A DNA stretch of 64,000 bases, from assembly GCA_017516765.1 (NCBI GenBank), contig JAFXBE010000025.1, positions 48,752 through 112,751 on the forward strand, read 5' to 3'. A model generated the notes under the pieces. It was given only the letters and a program-made list of their open reading frames with translations, was not told the origin of the DNA and made no database searches. The position numbers were made by a program, and so were the translations under genes. This DNA comes from Clostridia bacterium. Lineage in GTDB: Bacteria > Bacillota > Clostridia > Christensenellales > Aristaeellaceae. Of this stretch, positions 18,318 to 26,659 are shown piece by piece (positions within the stretch are counted from its first letter, which is position 1; every line of letters starts with the position of its first letter).

Positions 18318-18402
18318 GTTACAAACGCCTCCTGTAAAGTCTAACCGACTTGATACATAATAACGGGGCACGGTGGAAAAACACACCAATGCCTCTTGGG
18401 AT

Positions 18403-18431
18403 ATTGTAGCAGAGAAAAGTGAGAAATGCAA
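18403..18431 (-). promoter_or_regulatory. Sigma-A promoter of htpG
   Basis: Read leftward, TTGCAT (18431-18426) and TACAAT (18408-18403) are separated by 17 nt, 86 nt before the start codon. The CIRCE element ends 8 bp upstream of the -35 box. Confidence 0.85.
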
Positions 18432-18438
18432 CAAAAAG

Positions 18439-18465
18439 TTAGCACTCTCGCTCGGAGAGTGCTAA
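18439..18465. promoter_or_regulatory. CIRCE operator (HrcA binding site)
   Basis: TTAGCACTC, nine bases, GAGTGCTAA: a perfect match to the CIRCE consensus. It lies directly upstream of the htpG promoter and just after the end of the BlaR1-like gene. Confidence 0.95.
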
Positions 18466-18483
18466 CAAATTCGTTAGTGGATA

Positions 18484-21150
18484 TCAACCGTTTCCGTCTC
18501 CCGGACCGCAAATGTCAACTACTTGACCATCCGTCGCGGAAACATCCACACCGTATCGGTATTCGCCGGTGCTCTGCAAATTGAAATTGATCCACCATTT
18601 GCGTGCGCCCTGATTCTCAGGATAGCCGGAGAACTGACCGGAGATCACATAGTGGGACAGGTCTTCAAAGGTAAGCCCATACTGCTTACAGACCGCTTCT
18701 GAGGCAGTCTTTGCTGCCTCCGGCAATGCAACGTCTGCCGCTGTGGGCGAACCGTTCAGACCGGTGGTATCCTCGATGAGCTTCAGAGGAACCTTATACT
18801 CGCTGCCGTTTTCGGAGAGCGTCACATAGAGGGCGTACGGCTCCGAAGCCTCCTTGTTTTCCGGTTCTCTTGTACTCACAGGAGCAGATGGTGTGGGTAC
18901 GGCAGCCACCGCTTCCTGCGAAAGATTCAGTTCACTTTCAACAATAGGTGTTTCCACTGACAGCACATGTGCATCGTAAGCGTCCAGCCGGAGCACCATA
19001 AGCTGCTTTACTTCATTGGGCTGATAGCTGCAATAGGCTTCGTACCACCCCTCCTGCTGATAGTAATCCACAGTGGAACAGGACACATTGGCGGGGTCGG
19101 TTTGGAACAGAGCCGCCGCAGCGATCACAGCCGCTTCCTCCGCCCATTGCTGAGAAATAACCGGCTTATTGCGGTTCAGATAGGCTTCCTTGGTTTTATA
19201 GGGCAGCTGAGCGCCGTAACGGTCGGTAATCGATTGGAAAACATAGCTTTCCATTCTGCCATACAGATCCTGCAACTCGTTCCGGAATTCTTCGGAAGCA
19301 GCGGAAGCGCTGATCGTGAAGGTTGTACAGATCGCATTCCCGTCCAGCGCTTCGACCCTGAAGGTTCCTGCGGAAACACCCTGCGTTTCTGCCGAAGTGT
19401 GACTTAATAGCCAGTTCTGCATTTCGTGTACAGAATGCCCGAAAAGCGTGCCATCGCCAAAGGCGGTCGCTTTCATGTCCTGAAAACCTACCATACGCAT
19501 GCTGAAAGGCTCCAGAACAAATTCGAACAAACCGTTGGTTCCGTCCATGGCTGTGCCGTAGACGTAGCGTTCTTCCAACGTATACCGCTGTTCGTTGATC
19601 CGCACGTCGGTAATCGTCGGGTCGCCCAGACAATCCTTGGCAAACTGCCGGATATATGCCTCAACGGGCGCTTTGACCAGTTCTTCTTCATAGGGATACG
19701 TATCGCTGGCAAGCGGATAGCATTCATCCCAGTAGAGCAGCTTTCCATTGGAATCGAAATACAGCTCAAAGCCGTTTTTCATTTCGGGGGCATCCACACG
19801 CCATTCCCCTTCGAATGAGGTCACATTCAGTTTGCCGTACTTCTGCGGTGTATCGGACATACCGGTAAAATACGGGGTTTGAAGCAGGTTCTCCGCGTAT
19901 GCCAGAGCAGCTGTTTCATCCGTAATGGTTTGAGGTTCAAGCGAAACACCCTCCGGAACGCGTATCGCCAATTCTCCGTTCAGACTGAATTGACGTGCCG
20001 CATTCGACATCTGTTGTTCGTAAGACTGCTCGGGTACAGTGGACGTGAAGAAGGCACAGCCGGTGCACACCGCAAGTACGACCCCAAACGTTGCCGCAAG
20101 CCACAGAAGTCTCTTTTTATTCTGAACAATCGCCTGCACTCTTTGCTTCAGTCGCTTGCCGGTCATGGTCATGCCGGTTGCAAGAACGCTCATATGCGGT
20201 GCGTTTCGTCTTGCGGACGCAAGAACCAGCGTACCCGCATAGGCTACGCGCTCATCGTCGGTCATGATCGCCGTTACCCGCTCGTCGCAGGCAAGCTCGC
20301 AATCGGTACGCGCACAGCGGGCAGCGATCCATACAAGCGGATTGAACCAGTGCACAACACAGCACAGATTCCGCAGCAGCGTCCACCAAGGGTCTTTGCC
20401 CTTCAGATGGCAGATCTCGTGGGCAAGCACCTGCGGCAGTTCCTCTTCCGAAAGCGTAAGCGGAAGGGCGATATAGGGCCGGATCACACCGACCAGACAT
20501 GCGCTGGGCAGGGGATCCACAAAGTAAACCGGGACCGGCTGCACGTTGCGCTGTCTGCACAACGCCAGATAGAGCTTCCATTGGTCGCCCTCCATCACAG
20601 AAACGCGGTTTTTCTGCAGTTGATTCCGGAAGCGTATGTTTTGGAACCCCATATACAGAAACACAACAGCCGCCACTGCAAGATAGGCGATCAGCAGCCA
20701 CTTTCCCAGCCAACCGTAAGAAGAAAAAGCTGACAGATTAAAGGCGAGGTTTGCCGTTTCTGCAAGAGCCTCGTTGGGCGTTTCTCCTGCGTATGCCGCA
20801 TCGTGCATCACCTGAGAAAGATCCATCATGGCATCCTGCGCTCTTACGCGGATCTGGTCTGCGATCGGTCTTGCTTCTGTATCGAACGATAACGTGGGCT
20901 TCAATTCGTTCATCATCGGATTGGGAAGAGAGATGGGCGCCAGCAAACGGATCGCCACAAGCAACCATGCCATATAGACGGCACGATTACCGATTTTGCT
21001 CCGAAGCGTCTTGCGTACCAAAAGCACCAGCAGGATCAGTACGCTGCCCAGCAGCGCTGCTTCCAGCAGAAAATTGAAAACCGTCATTGAGCGAAAAGGC
21101 AGGCCTCTGTACTGCTTCAAAAACGAGAACATATCCTGATTGATATTCAC
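18484..21150 (-). CDS. BlaR1/MecR1-like M56 metallopeptidase sensor with large extracellular domain
   Basis: This 888-residue protein has membrane helices near residues 27-45, 60-75, 150-170 and ~350-370. The zinc protease motif is VLAHEICHLKGKDPW near residue 243, followed by CELACDERV, both typical of the M56 family. In BlaR1, ligand binding outside activates the protease, which cleaves the BlaI-type repressor. Here the extracellular part (~370-888) is not a penicillin-binding domain. It carries PepSY-like segments (EAYIRQFAKDCLGDPTITDV, WWINFNLQSTGEYRYGVDV), so the signal may not be a beta-lactam. It is 39 nt downstream of the BlaI-type gene. Confidence 0.88.
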   Translation of the reverse strand: MNINQDMFSFLKQYRGLPFRSMTVFNFLLEAALLGSVLILLVLLVRKTLRSKIGNRAVYMAWLLVAIRLLAPISLPNPMMNELKPTLSFDTEARPIADQIRVRAQDAMMDLSQVMHDAAYAGETPNEALAETANLAFNLSAFSSYGWLGKWLLIAYLAVAAVVFLYMGFQNIRFRNQLQKNRVSVMEGDQWKLYLALCRQRNVQPVPVYFVDPLPSACLVGVIRPYIALPLTLSEEELPQVLAHEICHLKGKDPWWTLLRNLCCVVHWFNPLVWIAARCARTDCELACDERVTAIMTDDERVAYAGTLVLASARRNAPHMSVLATGMTMTGKRLKQRVQAIVQNKKRLLWLAATFGVVLAVCTGCAFFTSTVPEQSYEQQMSNAARQFSLNGELAIRVPEGVSLEPQTITDETAALAYAENLLQTPYFTGMSDTPQKYGKLNVTSFEGEWRVDAPEMKNGFELYFDSNGKLLYWDECYPLASDTYPYEEELVKAPVEAYIRQFAKDCLGDPTITDVRINEQRYTLEERYVYGTAMDGTNGLFEFVLEPFSMRMVGFQDMKATAFGDGTLFGHSVHEMQNWLLSHTSAETQGVSAGTFRVEALDGNAICTTFTISASAASEEFRNELQDLYGRMESYVFQSITDRYGAQLPYKTKEAYLNRNKPVISQQWAEEAAVIAAAALFQTDPANVSCSTVDYYQQEGWYEAYCSYQPNEVKQLMVLRLDAYDAHVLSVETPIVESELNLSQEAVAAVPTPSAPVSTREPENKEASEPYALYVTLSENGSEYKVPLKLIEDTTGLNGSPTAADVALPEAAKTASEAVCKQYGLTFEDLSHYVISGQFSGYPENQGARKWWINFNLQSTGEYRYGVDVSATDGQVVDICGPGDGNG

Positions 21151-21189
21151 ACCTTCGCCTCCTTTGGCTTTGTCGTCGTTTGTAAAGGA

Positions 21190-21567
21190 TCATTTATTCG
21201 CAGCATTGCGCAGTATGGCAAACAGTTCATCCAATTCTGCGTTTGAGATATTCCCCTGCTCAACCAGCCCCTGCACCAGCAATGCTGCGCTGCCACCGTA
21301 GAGGTTACGTACAAGGCTGTTGGTTTCCTCGCGGGCAAAGGATGCCTTATCCACCGCCGGAGAATAGTTCTTGACGCTTCCGCTTTCATCCACTCTTACG
21401 GTCCCCTTTGCTTCCATGCGTTTGAGAAGCGTAATGACCGTATATTTGCTCCAATGGGTTTCCGCCTCCAAAGCCCGGGTCAGTTCCATCATGGTTTGCG
21501 GGTTGCGATCCCACAAACGGAGCAATATCTTCATTTCGGCTTCCGTAACATTCCATTTTTCAGGCAT
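21190..21567 (-). CDS. BlaI/MecI/CopY-family repressor
   Basis: This 125-residue protein is a winged helix followed by a dimerisation tail. WNVTEAEMKILLRLWDRNPQ and THWSKYTVITLLKRMEAKG are family hallmarks. The cleavage region follows in KNYSPAVDKASFAREE. The ATG at 21567 is chosen for CAGGAGGG, rather than an upstream in-frame start. It forms a sensor-repressor pair with the BlaR1-like gene downstream. A TACAnnTGTA box overlaps the -10 of its own promoter, so the pair is likely autoregulated. No beta-lactamase or efflux gene is next to it. Confidence 0.93.
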   Translation of the reverse strand: MPEKWNVTEAEMKILLRLWDRNPQTMMELTRALEAETHWSKYTVITLLKRMEAKGTVRVDESGSVKNYSPAVDKASFAREETNSLVRNLYGGSAALLVQGLVEQGNISNAELDELFAILRNAANK

Positions 21568-21623
21568 GATAACCCTCCTGTCCCGTTGATCAGATGACAT
21601 CTGTTGGTCATTTGTCCACCTGT

Positions 21624-21652
21624 ATTGTACAACTGTACACCGGCTGGGTCAA
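21624..21652 (-). promoter_or_regulatory. Sigma-A promoter of the BlaI-BlaR1 pair
   Basis: Read leftward, TTGACC (21652-21647) and TACAAT (21629-21624) with 17-nt spacing. Confidence 0.85.
21628..21637. promoter_or_regulatory. BlaI/CopY-type operator
   Basis: TACAACTGTA matches the TACAnnTGTA core exactly, within the longer near-palindrome TGTACAACTGTACA. It overlaps the -10 box. A second, one-mismatch copy, TATACTTGTA, lies at 21667-21676 upstream of the -35. Confidence 0.75.
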
Positions 21653-21684
21653 TACTGAAGCGTCTGTATACTTGTAACAATCAA

Positions 21685-21719
21685 ACAGCAAAAGCCCCCG
21701 CGCTGAAAGCGCAGGGGCT
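21685..21719 (-). terminator. Terminator of the lipoprotein gene
   Basis: AGCCCCTGCGC pairs with GCGCGGGGGCT with a short loop, and the leftward strand continues with TTTTGCTGTTT. Confidence 0.85.
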
Positions 21720-21731
21720 GTGGATCGAAAA

Positions 21732-22598
21732 TCAGATTTTCTTGAGCGTGTCGCGGATTTTGGTAAAGATGTTCATGTAATCCTCGCGGAAATCGAGGGG
21801 ATACATGATCTCCACACCGTAAAGCATGTTATCGATGCAGACATAATGGATACGTCCGCCCAGCTTGATGCCGTTGACCAGCTCGCCGGAATAATTGGCA
21901 TACACGCCCTTGCCGCCCATCAGATGGCGGGTGGCGGTCAGGCTGGGTTCCCATTTGGAGAAGTTGGTCGCGCTGATGTCGTTGAGGCGCGCCTTGACTT
22001 CTTTCTCCAGATCTTTCTGGTCGTAGTTGTTGTTAACGGGTACCGCTACCACGGTAATCACACACTGCTGGTTGCCGTTCATCTGTTCGGCGGGCTCGGT
22101 TACGGTGTAGACCTCGGTAAGGGAATCGTTGGCGATCCAGCCGTTGGGGGCTTCAAAGGTAAGCCCGAGCGAACCGGCAGTGTAGCTTACGTAGGAAAAC
22201 TCCATCGGCGGGCGGGGCGTAGGCGTGGGCATATCTACCGGATCCAGCGGAATGGGGGTGCTGCCGGCATAGGTATGCTCGCTCTTCTCCACCACGGTAT
22301 AGTTGCCGCTGATGCTGTTGGACAGATCAAAGGGCTCCGGGGTGTAGTTTTCTTCCAGAAGAGGATCGGCTTCGGTATAGCCGGGATCCGCTTCGTAGGG
22401 GTTATCGGTAAAAACGCTGCTTTGATCCTGCGGAGGCTCGGGCTCGTTGGTAGGGGTCGCCGTCGGGGCAGTGTTCTGGGTTATACCCAGATTCTGCTGC
22501 ACTTCCGGGAATACCGTCTGGTTGGAACCGCCGGAGCAGGAAGAAAGCAAAACAACTGTCATCAGCAGACACAGTGTAAGTTTGCATAGACGTTTCAT
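21732..22598 (-). CDS. Lipoprotein of unknown function
   Basis: This 288-residue protein has a signal peptide with lipobox LLSSC (Cys ~21) and should be anchored to the outer face of the membrane. A Pro/Thr/Glu-rich linker (residues ~30-130, with PTPTPRPP) leads to a C-terminal domain of ~150 residues (GLTFEAPNGWIANDSLTEVY... ITVVAVPVNNNYDQKDLEKE). That domain resembles the PsbP/Mog1-like lipoprotein domains of Firmicutes. It is the last gene downstream of yhaM, 51 nt away, and ends at a strong terminator. The start follows GAGGGAT. Confidence 0.75.
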   Translation of the reverse strand: MKRLCKLTLCLLMTVVLLSSCSGGSNQTVFPEVQQNLGITQNTAPTATPTNEPEPPQDQSSVFTDNPYEADPGYTEADPLLEENYTPEPFDLSNSISGNYTVVEKSEHTYAGSTPIPLDPVDMPTPTPRPPMEFSYVSYTAGSLGLTFEAPNGWIANDSLTEVYTVTEPAEQMNGNQQCVITVVAVPVNNNYDQKDLEKEVKARLNDISATNFSKWEPSLTATRHLMGGKGVYANYSGELVNGIKLGGRIHYVCIDNMLYGVEIMYPLDFREDYMNIFTKIRDTLKKI

Positions 22599-22649
22599 CG
22601 TTTATCCCTCCCTTGGATGAGGTTATTGTAGCATTGCCGTCGCTACGCG

Positions 22650-23600
22650 TCAAGTTTCATCGTCCTCCAGAGGACGGTAAAGCCTACGATCCAGCGACCA
22701 GATCTTCTCGCTGAAAACGCCGGGCTTCAGTTTGCCGATGGCTGCCTGCATCTCATTCATGCGTGCATCCAGCATATCCACCCAGTGCAATGCTTCCGCT
22801 TCGGGGAACATGGGCTTGCGGGGGCTGCCAAAATCCGGTTCGCCGTGATGGCTCAGCAGCATATGCTGCAACAGCAGCACTTCTTCGCTGTGGATATCCA
22901 GCTCGTTGGCGGCTTCCTGTATACGGGTAACCCCAAGAACCAGATGCCCGAGCAGCAGCCCTTCGCGGCTGTAATCCCGCACCACGCCCATCTGATCGCT
23001 GTCCATTTCTTCAGTCTTGCACAGATCGTGGAGGATCACACCGGCAAAGAGCAGATCGGCATTGAGCCAGGGATACTGATCCGACACCTTCCGGGCAAGC
23101 CGCATCATTCCGGTGGTATGGTGCAGCAAACCGCTGCGCTCCGCGTGATGGATACGCTGCGCCGCGGGATAATAGGTGAGCTTTTCTTCAAAGCGGGCAA
23201 GCAGATGCAGCGTGATGCGGCGGATCGCATCGTTTTGGAACGCTTCTGCCGTCTGTACCAACTCGGCAAGCATGTTTTCTGCGGGTTCCGGGGCGCAGGG
23301 CGCCAGCGTGGACAGATCTACCTGATCCTCCGGCGCCGCATCGCGAATGCGTTCCACCCGCAGCTGCAGCCGACCGTTGTATTCCAGCGTTGTACCGCGA
23401 ACCTTGATCACAGATCCCGGCACAGGAGGCTGGACATTTCCATCCCATACCTTGGCATTTACTTCGCCGGTCCGGTCTGCCAGATTCATATCCAGATATT
23501 TGGCGCCGTTGCCGCCTGTACGCTGGTCCGAGGAACGAACCAGCAAAAAGCCTTCAAAGCGCTGATCCTTGGTTAACTGGCAAAGCGGCAGTTGTGCCAT
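22650..23600 (-). CDS. yhaM: 3'-5' exoribonuclease YhaM family
   Basis: The ATG at 23600 (MAQLPL) is preferred to one six bases upstream because it is better placed behind AAAGGAAG; the protein is 316 residues. An OB-fold (residues ~10-95) has FEGFLLVRSSDQRTGGNGAKY and the following LADRTGEVNAKVWDG. It is followed by an HD hydrolase domain with HHTTGMMRLA, then GVILHDLCKTEEM and HMLLSHHGEPDFGSP. YhaM is a metal-dependent 3'-5' exonuclease with roles in RNA turnover and replication. It sits 22 nt after dnaB and is probably co-transcribed with the replication genes. Confidence 0.9.
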   Translation of the reverse strand: MAQLPLCQLTKDQRFEGFLLVRSSDQRTGGNGAKYLDMNLADRTGEVNAKVWDGNVQPPVPGSVIKVRGTTLEYNGRLQLRVERIRDAAPEDQVDLSTLAPCAPEPAENMLAELVQTAEAFQNDAIRRITLHLLARFEEKLTYYPAAQRIHHAERSGLLHHTTGMMRLARKVSDQYPWLNADLLFAGVILHDLCKTEEMDSDQMGVVRDYSREGLLLGHLVLGVTRIQEAANELDIHSEEVLLLQHMLLSHHGEPDFGSPRKPMFPEAEALHWVDMLDARMNEMQAAIGKLKPGVFSEKIWSLDRRLYRPLEDDET

Positions 23601-23622
23601 ACACATCTTCCTTTACAAATGG

Positions 23623-25008
23623 TTAATCGTTGGCATATTGCGCCACTCGTGTGCCCGGCAGGTTGGTATAGCGGGCAAACTCTGCCTGCCATTCCACATT
23701 GACGGTGCCCACAGGGCCGTTACGCTGTTTGGCGATGATCACCTCGCCGGCATTGTCGTCGGGTTTGGGCGCCTTCTCGTCGGTGCTGTTGGCAGAGGCG
23801 TAGTAGCCTTCGCGGTGCAGGAACATAACCACGTCGGCGTCCTGCTCAATGCTGCCGGAGTCGCGCAGGTCGCTGAGCATAGGGCGCTTGTCGTTACGCG
23901 CAGCAGGAGCACGGCTCAGCTGTGCGCAGGCAAGCACGGGAATGCGAAGCTCCAGCGCAATGGACTTGAGCTGTCGGGAAATCTCACTTACCTCCAACTG
24001 ACGGTTTTCCGCACGGCTGTCGGTGGTCATCAAACCCAGATAGTCGATCACGACCAGATCCAGACCCTGCTCCATCATCAGACGGCGGCAGCGGCTGCGA
24101 AGCTGGGATGGCGTGAGCGAAGAGGTATCGTCGATGTAGATGCGGCAGTTGCTCAGTTCGTTGATGCAATCGCCCAGCTTGATCCACTCATCATCGCTGA
24201 GCATGCCGCTGCGCACGCGCTGCATGTTGATGTTGGCTGCCGAGCACAAAAGACGCATACCGATCTGCTCAGCAGGCATTTCCAACGAAAAAATGGCTAC
24301 GCACTTATTGGCTTTTGTGCCTGCGAACTGGGCTACGCCCAGCGCCATAGAGGTTTTACCCATGGCGGGACGGGCGCCGACGAGGATCAACTCGCCGCCG
24401 TGCAAGCCCGTCAGCATTCTGTCCAGATCATACAGACCGGTGGGAACACCGGACAGCTTACCCTTAAGCCTGCTCAATTCCTCGATGGTGTCGAAGGTGG
24501 TCATCAAAACCTTCTGCAGCGGCATCAGCGACTGTGCGCCGGTGCGCCGCATAACGATATCAAAGATCTGTTTTTCCGCGTTCTTGAGCACATCCGTCAG
24601 AGGATCGGTCTGGGCATAGCACTGTTCACTGATGCGCTGGCTGGCTTCGATCAGTTTGCGCAGAGTGGCTTTCTCCAGAACAATCTCCACATAGGTACGG
24701 ATGTTGGCTGTGGTGGGCACAAAGCGCAACGCCTGCAGCAGATAAGGTGCGCCGCCAACGCTTTCAAGCGTACCGCGGCGGGTGAGCTCATTGCTGACAG
24801 TCATCAGATCGATGGGGCTGCCCGCCATGTGCAAGGTATGCATCGCTGCAAAGATCTCCCTGTGCTCAGGGCTGTAAAAATCTTCGGAAGACAAGTTTTC
24901 AAAGGCGAGAGAAGCTGCGCCGTTATCCTGCAACATAGCGCCGATCACAGACCGCTCGGCATCAATACTGCTTGGCGGCAGAACAGATGTGATATCATGT
25001 ATCTCCAT
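23623..25008 (-). CDS. dnaB: Replicative DNA helicase DnaB
   Basis: This 461-residue helicase has the N-terminal DnaB domain (residues ~10-115, DAERSVIGAMLQD) and a RecA-like core (~190-440). Walker A is GARPAMGKTSMALG; Walker B is LVVIDYLGLM, followed by the EISRQLKSIALEL helix, and the arginine finger region is FLHREGYY. It unwinds DNA at the replication fork as a hexamer loaded by its loader. It lies 36 nt after rplI, in the conserved yybS-rplI-dnaB order. No intein is present. In Bacillus the orthologue is called dnaC. Confidence 0.97.
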   Translation of the reverse strand: MEIHDITSVLPPSSIDAERSVIGAMLQDNGAASLAFENLSSEDFYSPEHREIFAAMHTLHMAGSPIDLMTVSNELTRRGTLESVGGAPYLLQALRFVPTTANIRTYVEIVLEKATLRKLIEASQRISEQCYAQTDPLTDVLKNAEKQIFDIVMRRTGAQSLMPLQKVLMTTFDTIEELSRLKGKLSGVPTGLYDLDRMLTGLHGGELILVGARPAMGKTSMALGVAQFAGTKANKCVAIFSLEMPAEQIGMRLLCSAANINMQRVRSGMLSDDEWIKLGDCINELSNCRIYIDDTSSLTPSQLRSRCRRLMMEQGLDLVVIDYLGLMTTDSRAENRQLEVSEISRQLKSIALELRIPVLACAQLSRAPAARNDKRPMLSDLRDSGSIEQDADVVMFLHREGYYASANSTDEKAPKPDDNAGEVIIAKQRNGPVGTVNVEWQAEFARYTNLPGTRVAQYAND

Positions 25009-25044
25009 GCCCCTCTCCCCTTTCGTGCTTGTTTTCGTTTCTGC

Positions 25045-25494
25045 TTACTTGGCAGCAGGTACCACGTTGAGCTTCATGACAGACTTGATGCCGGTGTATA
25101 CGGTTACCGTGATGGTATACTCGCCCACCTGGCTTACCTTTTCGCAATCGATCTTACGCTTGTCCACTTCTACGCCGTGCTGCGCCTTCAGCGCATCTGC
25201 GATCTCCTGCGTGGTGATGCTGCCATAGAGACGGCCCTTGTCGCCGCACTTTACCTTCAGCTCCACGACCTTGCCCTTCATGGAATCGGCAGTCTTCTGC
25301 GCTTCTGCGCGGCGCTCCGCTTCCAGCTTTGCTTCGGCGGCGCGCTTACGTTCGATCTCCTTTACCGCACCGGGGGTAGCTTCGGCTGCCCACTTGCGGG
25401 GGAACAGGAAATTGCGGGCATAGCCGTCGGAAACGTTGATGATATCGTCCTTCTTACCGGAGCCCTTTACATCACAGAGCAAAATAACTTTCAT
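25045..25494 (-). CDS. rplI: Ribosomal protein bL9
   Basis: This 149-residue protein has the bL9 N-terminal domain ([17 protein letters not shown], then [16 protein letters not shown]), the long central helix (residues ~42-75) and the C-terminal RNA-binding domain. bL9 contacts 23S rRNA near the L1 stalk and helps keep reading frame. Its start overlaps the stop of the upstream yybS-like gene by 4 nt (ATGA), so the two are translationally coupled. Confidence 0.96.
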   Translation of the reverse strand: MKVILLCDVKGSGKKDDIINVSDGYARNFLFPRKWAAEATPGAVKEIERKRAAEAKLEAERRAEAQKTADSMKGKVVELKVKCGDKGRLYGSITTQEIADALKAQHGVEVDKRKIDCEKVSQVGEYTITVTVYTGIKSVMKLNVVPAAK

Positions 25495-26588
25495 GGTTCT
25501 TCCTCCTTATTACCGTCAGTTTCATCATTGTCATCTTCCGTTCGATTGCGGAAGGGAAACATTCTTTCAAAGCAGCCCAGCACAAACAGGGCAAAGGGAA
25601 GCAGCAGATACAGCGTTGCCGCCAGAACACCGCCGAGTACACGGCGTTCGCTGCCTGCCTTCATGACCAGCGCACAGACCAAGGCTGCGCCTTGCAACTG
25701 GTAGACCGTAACAAAGGCATGGTACATCAATTCCATTACGATGCGGAACACACCCTCGGCGCTGCCGGAAAACAGATACACCAGCAAGAACAGACCCATG
25801 GAAACATGCCAGCCCCGCGGAATCTTCAGCATGGAAAACCTGGGTGTCAGCGCAACACGAACCACCTGCGGTTGCGAACGATCCAGCAGCAGAACCGCAT
25901 TCCTCATCCGCTGCACCCGGAGTCCCGTAAAGAGCCCGAGGATCATGGAACCACTGACCAGCAGTGCAGGCAGCTGAGTTTCCGCAAGCTGTGCCACCCG
26001 GCTGTGCAGCGCCAGTTCGAGTTCCTTCAGGAAAACGGGATCGAAGGTCAGGGTAAACAGGGTTACCTTTGAGTACCCTTCCGGTATCGGCAGAAGACCG
26101 CCCGCCATTGCCTGATACAGCAGCTGGGAACGCTGCCGGTGATTCATCACCAAACCGACAATCTCGTCTGCCAGTACGCTGCCCAGTCCCTTGCCGACTG
26201 CCAGACCCTGCGCATTCAGTCCCAGCAGGGCAATAGCGGCAGAGAAAGCGGCGATCAACACATAGATAAAGAAAACCGATGGCTTGCCGGTTCGTTCTTT
26301 TCCCAGCAAAGCCGTTACCACAACCGGTATCACCGCTGCAAGCAAAAGTCCTGCGGCATATCCCAGCGGCATACGGTGCAGAAGCGCCAGCACCGCCGGC
26401 AACGGGGCGGTTACATAAGCCGTCCACTGTTCCTTGCCGCCGATCAGCGGGCAGGAAAACAATGGCATCAGCATGGCAAGAGGGAGGCTAAGCGCAGGAA
26501 AAGCCGCAACCAACACCACCAGCACAAACAGAACGATCTGTTTGCTGACGATCAGCCTGTGCTGTGGATGAAGGGATATTGCCTGCAT
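25491..26588 (-). CDS. YybS-like DUF2232 membrane protein
   Basis: This 365-residue protein has about eight hydrophobic helices and a charged C-terminal tail ([19 protein letters not shown]). Its position before rplI and dnaB, and the DUF2232 layout with a large central loop ([16 protein letters not shown]), match YybS of Bacillus, a membrane protein of unknown function. In Bacillus the c-di-AMP phosphodiesterase gene gdpP lies between yybS and rplI; here it is absent and yybS overlaps rplI directly. The start follows AAAGGAGG, behind a consensus promoter. Confidence 0.75.
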   Translation of the reverse strand: MQAISLHPQHRLIVSKQIVLFVLVVLVAAFPALSLPLAMLMPLFSCPLIGGKEQWTAYVTAPLPAVLALLHRMPLGYAAGLLLAAVIPVVVTALLGKERTGKPSVFFIYVLIAAFSAAIALLGLNAQGLAVGKGLGSVLADEIVGLVMNHRQRSQLLYQAMAGGLLPIPEGYSKVTLFTLTFDPVFLKELELALHSRVAQLAETQLPALLVSGSMILGLFTGLRVQRMRNAVLLLDRSQPQVVRVALTPRFSMLKIPRGWHVSMGLFLLVYLFSGSAEGVFRIVMELMYHAFVTVYQLQGAALVCALVMKAGSERRVLGGVLAATLYLLLPFALFVLGCFERMFPFRNRTEDDNDETDGNKEEEP

Positions 26589-26630
26589 AGCACGCCTCCT
26601 TTACCGAAATCTACCAAAGCGGTATCCTTT

Positions 26631-26659
26631 ATTATACTTTGCAATGGGCTGCAAGTCAA
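26631..26659 (-). promoter_or_regulatory. Sigma-A promoter of yybS-rplI-dnaB-yhaM
   Basis: Read leftward, TTGACT (26659-26654) and TATAAT (26636-26631) with 17-nt spacing. The -35 box overlaps the last codon of the preceding gene. Confidence 0.85.

Noticed and set aside
23569..25704. A 711-codon plus-strand open frame
   Set aside because: It is antisense to dnaB, rplI and the yybS-like gene.
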